Source: Voacanga thouarsii
Lineage: Eukaryota > Streptophyta > Magnoliopsida > Gentianales > Apocynaceae
Direction of reading: 5' to 3'
DNA: 64,000 bases
Assembly: GCA_026120185.1 (NCBI GenBank)
Contig: JANUWF010001176.1
Span: forward strand, 5,651,501-5,715,500
The notes beneath the pieces were generated by a model. That model had not been told where the DNA came from. It searched no databases and was given only the letters and a program-made list of their open reading frames with translations. This document shows positions 59,836-64,000 of this stretch, one piece after another (position 1 is the stretch's first letter; each line of letters opens with the position of its first letter). The position numbers and the translations under genes are program-made.

Positions 59836-60684
59836 GGCTTACAAAGTTCCTAAAAGAATCCTAAGTAAAGAAGAAGTAATGTCCAAAAAATCCAAAAAAA
59901 AAAAAATGAATAGGAATTTTCCTAATAAAATTTTAAGAACGAAAAAAATAGAGGTCCACCAACGTTCAATTGTGAAGTTGAGCTTTGAAATTCTTTGTCA
60001 TATGTATTAAAGACATTCTCTCTATTTGAATTGAAATTAGCTTCAATTTGAGCCATTACTGACTGCCAATTTTCTTTCTTTTCCTTGCATTGGCTCAATT
60101 GAGCCGCAAACCTTTAATTCTACTGAGCCAATGAAATTGCACTTTCCTTTTATTGTCTTCTTGCTCAACTGCAACTTAGCTGAGCTGCGGCTTAGCTTCA
60201 CATCTGGGCATATAGCAATTGTCCTTTTTTCTCTTTTACTTTGCTTCATTACTTTGCTTCTTTGGCCCACCAATTTCCTTTTTTTCCTCTTCTTACTTTT
60301 CTTTACTTAGCCTACCGAATTTGTTTATTTTCCTCTTCTTTGGTGGAGCTGCCCAAGCCATGCGTGGCTTATCCTTGAGCCATTTTTTTCCCTTTTCCTT
60401 TCCAATTTCCAGTTTCTCTATTCTATCAATTTTTTTTTTTTCAATTTTCTCTGCTCTTCTAGTATAGGACCGGCTCCAAGTCAATCTTCTTGGCCTAATG
60501 CTGGGTCTGTACTAGAAAAATATACAATTAGCTCCAAATTTCACCTATTTTTGCATAAAATTACACAAAAGTATTTTTTAAGTGGAACATCAAATAGAAA
60601 GAAATATGACTAGTTCTTGTTTTAAAAGTACCTCAAATTAGCCTCAAATAACTAGGAAAATAAAAATGATTCTAACCCCTATCA

Positions 60685-63019
60685 ATACATCCACACTTGA
60701 ATCTTTACTTGTCCTCAAGTAACTACTTAAACAAAGCACTAAAAACAATTTATTTCTTTTCATAATCATCAATAATAAAGTCATAATTTTTTTTCAACCT
60801 TAGATAAAAAATTATCATTCATTCACCCTTTAAAAACCTTTGTAAACTCATGCATTAAATCAAATAATCCCAAGGCCATCAAAGTGAAGTTAAACAATCT
60901 TATATCTAGTACCAGAAAATTATTCCACTCCTCAAGCAAAAATATAGATAACATGAATCATACAAGTCAAGTTATTTAACCAATTCAAGCATTATAAACT
61001 CAAATTTACAAAAATTGAGTAATAAAATAAGGAAAACACTCAATTCTCTTTTTTTTTTCTCTCAATTTTTTTTTTTCAATGACTCAAGGAATTGATAGCC
61101 TCAAGTGCATGAATTTCTCTTCACACACTGTATTGGCCCCCTTTACAGTCATCACTCATCATTTTTTTTCTCACCAATTCTTTTTTTTCTTCCTTTGCTC
61201 TTTCTTGCTTTTTACCTTTGGGGTAGCCTCAAGAGAGTGCATCAAATTCACTTGCTACTTCTCCCCATATTGACTCCCCTTTCAGCCAAAAGCCTTCAAC
61301 GATAATCAATTGGAGCATTTTTTTTTTTTTCAATTCACACAACAATAGTGTTGTTTCCACTCATGGTTTTTTTCAACTCAAATAAAATTCATTTTTCATA
61401 ATTCTCCATAGTCTTTCCTCTCAAAGATCTTTTATCAGCTCACATTATTTATCATAACTCAAAGCTAGCTAAATTTAAACTTATAATACAAGGGTTAATC
61501 AACAACTCTTCCCATATTTTATCACATTATCAATATTCAAACTTAAAGAATATAAAAAACCTCAAATACCAAATATAATCAAGGTTAACTTAAATTCTCA
61601 AGACATAGCAAAATCGAACTTAATACACAATTTTACTTTTTAATAAAAATCCAACCAATTTGAATGAAAAAATCATATCCAAAGTGAAAGAGAAAATTAT
61701 AACCTTATCATAGGCCAAAAACAAATTTCAAAACTTCAACGATTTCAACAATTTCAAAAATTCAAACATATATCATTGAAAATCCTTTAAACATATATCA
61801 TTGAAAATCTATTGAAAATCACAAAGATATACTTGAGAAAATATTAAATCTCTCCCCCAAACTTAAATAGGACATTGTCCTCATGGCCTAAAATATCACA
61901 CTAAAGCATAACCAAGGGACCAAGAATGTAAAGAGGAAAAAGAAAATAATACTCCCCAAGGCAGATTAGCTCAAAGAAATGAGAAGTTCATCCTTCAAGA
62001 AGTTGGAAGAATTATTGCCAGTGACATAAGCCTACAACAAGAAAAATGAACACCTAAGTAAAAGCCTAAAGAGAAGAATTGAAAAAAAAATAAGATAAAA
62101 GCTCAAAAAAATCAAAGGCAAAGAAAAATAGAAAGTCAAAGCCTCTAAGTCCCCCTCGAAGTAGAGCCTCCAAACGGGCCTCCAAATTGTCCAGAAGAAC
62201 CACCAATGGACCACCATGACTTCCAAATGGATTACAAGGTCCTTTTTTTCTCAACTAAACACACTTTGCACATGGTTCTCTTTTTAGTGAAGAACTTTTC
62301 CAAACTTTTGATGTTCAAGAAAAAAAACAAGGAGAATATCCAACATAGATAACAAAAGCACAATGTCAACCAACATTAATCAACACAACAAAATATCACA
62401 AGGAGGCTCAATTTTCCAAGATGTCCAGAGGGCCAAAAATTTAGAAAAAAAAATGCATAGCTAAATTTTAGAAGCAATCACAAGACTTACAATCCATTCT
62501 ATATATTTTTCTACCACCAAATAAATTCGACAAAGAAATGTCCATGTCCAATAAAATTTTTCCTCAAAAATACAGATACAAACTGTCAAGAAATTCAAGA
62601 AGATAAAATCTAGAAAGTTTTGCACCAATGTATTCCCCAATATGTGAGCTTTAAAACTTTGAATTTTTGGAGGATAATTCATTAAAGAAGAGGAACAGGG
62701 TGAAGAAAAAAGGAAGAAGAAGATGAGGGGAATGAGTGAAAAATAGAGAAACGAAAGTATCATTTTGGAGGAATAGAAAAAGGAAAATCAAAGAAGGAAG
62801 AAAAATAGAAGAAAAAAGGACAAAAGAAGAAAGAACCAAATGAAATAAAAATCAAAGAAAGGAATTGGGGGGGGATAGTAGGTGCTTCACATGAACACAC
62901 ATGAGAAATAAACAAGAAAGGCAAAAGAAAAAGGAAAAAGGAAAGACAAAATAAGAAGAATCTAGGAAGAAAAGAAAAAGAGTAGGGAAACAAATGAAAA
63001 AGGAAAAAAAATTGAAAAT

Positions 63020-63066
<47 letters not shown>

Positions 63067-63534
63067 GATTTTTGTTAGGTAGAGCTGGCCCGGCGCTAGG
63101 TCCGTACTGGGCCCAAATTTTTTTTTTCGTTTTCTCTTTTGTTTAAATAACTAAAAACTATCTTAATTGAATGCAAGATTATAGTACATTGAAAATAAGA
63201 ATTCACAAATGAAATATTAAACTACCATTAAAATAATAATCATAAGAGTAAAAAAATCAAATAAAATAAAAAAAATTAGTTTCCCCAAAATCTCGTGTTG
63301 GTGTACATACGCAAAAAGTCCAAACCTGAAACTAAAAAGTGTTAGTAGGGACTCAAAATTATGAACGTAAAAACCATCAAATTAAAAATACAATTAGTAT
63401 ACATATTTCATAATTAACAAAATATACAGTATATACAAACATACAAAAACAAGTTAGTCATTATCAACATGTATTTACCTATTTACATATTTACATGGCT
63501 AAATCAATAAAATCCAAGCTTTCATGATATTGTT
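60685..63534 (-). other. E internal region, non-coding
   Basis: Read on the minus strand it contains the D-like leader, a GC-rich GGGCCCAGTACGGACCTAGC segment (63080-63114), a TA microsatellite (63021-63062), a long tract that is purine-rich on the plus strand (62660-63010), the conserved GGACAATGTCC / TTTAAGTTTGGGGGAGAG motif (61850-61885) and the hairpin before the PPT (60705-60722). No frame resembles gag, ORF2 or pol; the longer frames are low-complexity Ser/Phe/Leu translations. Confidence 0.7.
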
Positions 63535-63552
63535 CTCCAACAACGATACCAA
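63535..63552 (-). other. E primer-binding site (tRNA-Asp type, diverged)
   Basis: On the minus strand TGGTATCGTTGTTGGAGA, 13 of 18 identical to the Asp-type PBS, about 10 bases inside the 5' LTR end. Confidence 0.65.
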
Positions 63553-63561
63553 AAACTTTAA

Positions 63562-64000
63562 TGCGTAAATTTTGGGTATATAAAAATCATAAAATTTAAA
63601 TCCATCATTTAGTCAAGTTTTAATTAAAATATTAATCTCAAAATTCACATACGAGCAAGTATAGTATAGGGAATTAACGAGTATCGATCCTCAAAGGAAC
63701 AAGTACACATTAATAACTTTTCATTCATTAGTTAACCTATCAAAAAAAAGTAGTAAGATAAAAATAAGAAAAATAAAAAATATATATACAACTCAAGGAT
63801 GTGAAAATATGCAATTTAGACAAAAGCTTTTAAAAACATGATAATGAATTACTTAGTCAATATCACAATCAATTATTATATTGGTCTCATGAAGGATTTA
63901 ATATAGACCCACTTCATATGCAATCCATTGACTCACTATCTTTTAGTTAAATTAGTGAAAATATTCTGTCTCAACTAACATACCTAAAAGATGCATTAAA
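63562..64000 (-). repeat. E 5' LTR, partial
   Basis: Its 3' end (ACCCAAAATTTACGCA on the minus strand) and the visible 439 bp match 54537-54980. A TACTCATCGCAAGCA segment present in the left LTR near 54637 is missing here. Confidence 0.85.

Larger units (their letters stand above)
54537..64000 (-). mobile_element. Element E: gag-less gypsy-type element, minus strand, cut by window end
   Basis: The left (3') LTR is 54537-55489 plus 59789-60684, 1849 bp without solo LTR C, TGATAGGGGT to TTACACA. The right (5') LTR starts at 63562 and runs off the window. The Asp-type PBS is at 63535-63552. The internal region is only 2.9 kb and encodes no gag or pol; its leader (63480-63534) matches the D leader. 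It shares with D the GGACAATGTCC motif and the PPT-side hairpin. The left flank ggtga (54532-54536) should be its TSD. It interrupts the copia-1 gag. It looks like a large non-autonomous derivative of the D/F lineage. Confidence 0.85.

Noticed and set aside
62461..62763. 100-codon minus-strand frame in element E
   Set aside because: Translation of a purine-rich tract; low-complexity Phe/Leu/Ser with no family pattern.

Overview
This is AT-rich plant nuclear DNA, probably from a eudicot (inference). Its features are plant-type Ty1/copia and Ty3/gypsy-like LTR elements, primer-binding sites matching initiator-Met and Asp tRNAs, 5-bp target-site duplications (TSDs), a CACTA terminus, a hAT-like element and a decayed sugar-transporter fragment of plant TST/TMT type. 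I see no intact host gene, no rRNA or tRNA gene and no CRISPR array. Every recognisable coding sequence is a transposon pseudogene or a captured gene fragment.

Almost the whole window is one nested stack of mobile elements, which can be unpicked because most insertions keep exact TSDs and the interrupted reading frames resume after them. The outermost visible host is a decayed plus-strand copia element (copia-4), seen at 9983-10016, 15561-16349 and 20646-21272. It is interrupted by: an LTR on the minus strand (J, to 9982), which holds a hAT-like element (6626-7904) and is followed leftward by another minus LTR (I, 3420-5736), a copia LTR (1485-3419) and a gypsy-type LTR (1-1023); a tandemly duplicated short gypsy-type element K (10017-15560), itself holding a solo LTR (12554-14064); a 4.3-kb solo LTR A (16350-20645); and a CACTA-type element starting at 21273 that carries exon-like pieces of a TST sugar transporter.

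The CACTA body appears to host gypsy-type element F (26232-33554), with a solo LTR G (28247-31397) in its gag. F's second ORF is cut by plus-strand copia-1 (from 33555). Copia-1's gag is cut by minus-strand copia-2 (34801-54394, TSD catat), and again by a minus-strand gag-less element E (54537 to beyond 64000). Copia-2 carries solo LTR B (35667-39965) in its left LTR and gypsy-type element D (43448-49892) in its integrase. E carries solo LTR C (55490-59783) in its left LTR.

The most unusual points are: (1) D and F share a gag plus conserved ORF2 layout with no visible pol; (2) LTRs A, B and C share an antisense tRNA-like module with A-box and B-box sequences; (3) the CACTA element holds TST fragments; (4) K has three LTR-end copies, two PBSs and matching outer TSDs; (5) D lacks its 3' LTR yet has a perfect TSD; (6) D and E share a hairpin beside the polypurine tract with a compensatory base-pair change. 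Boundaries marked by TSDs are firm; the left ends of F, I and J and the right end of the CACTA element are not.
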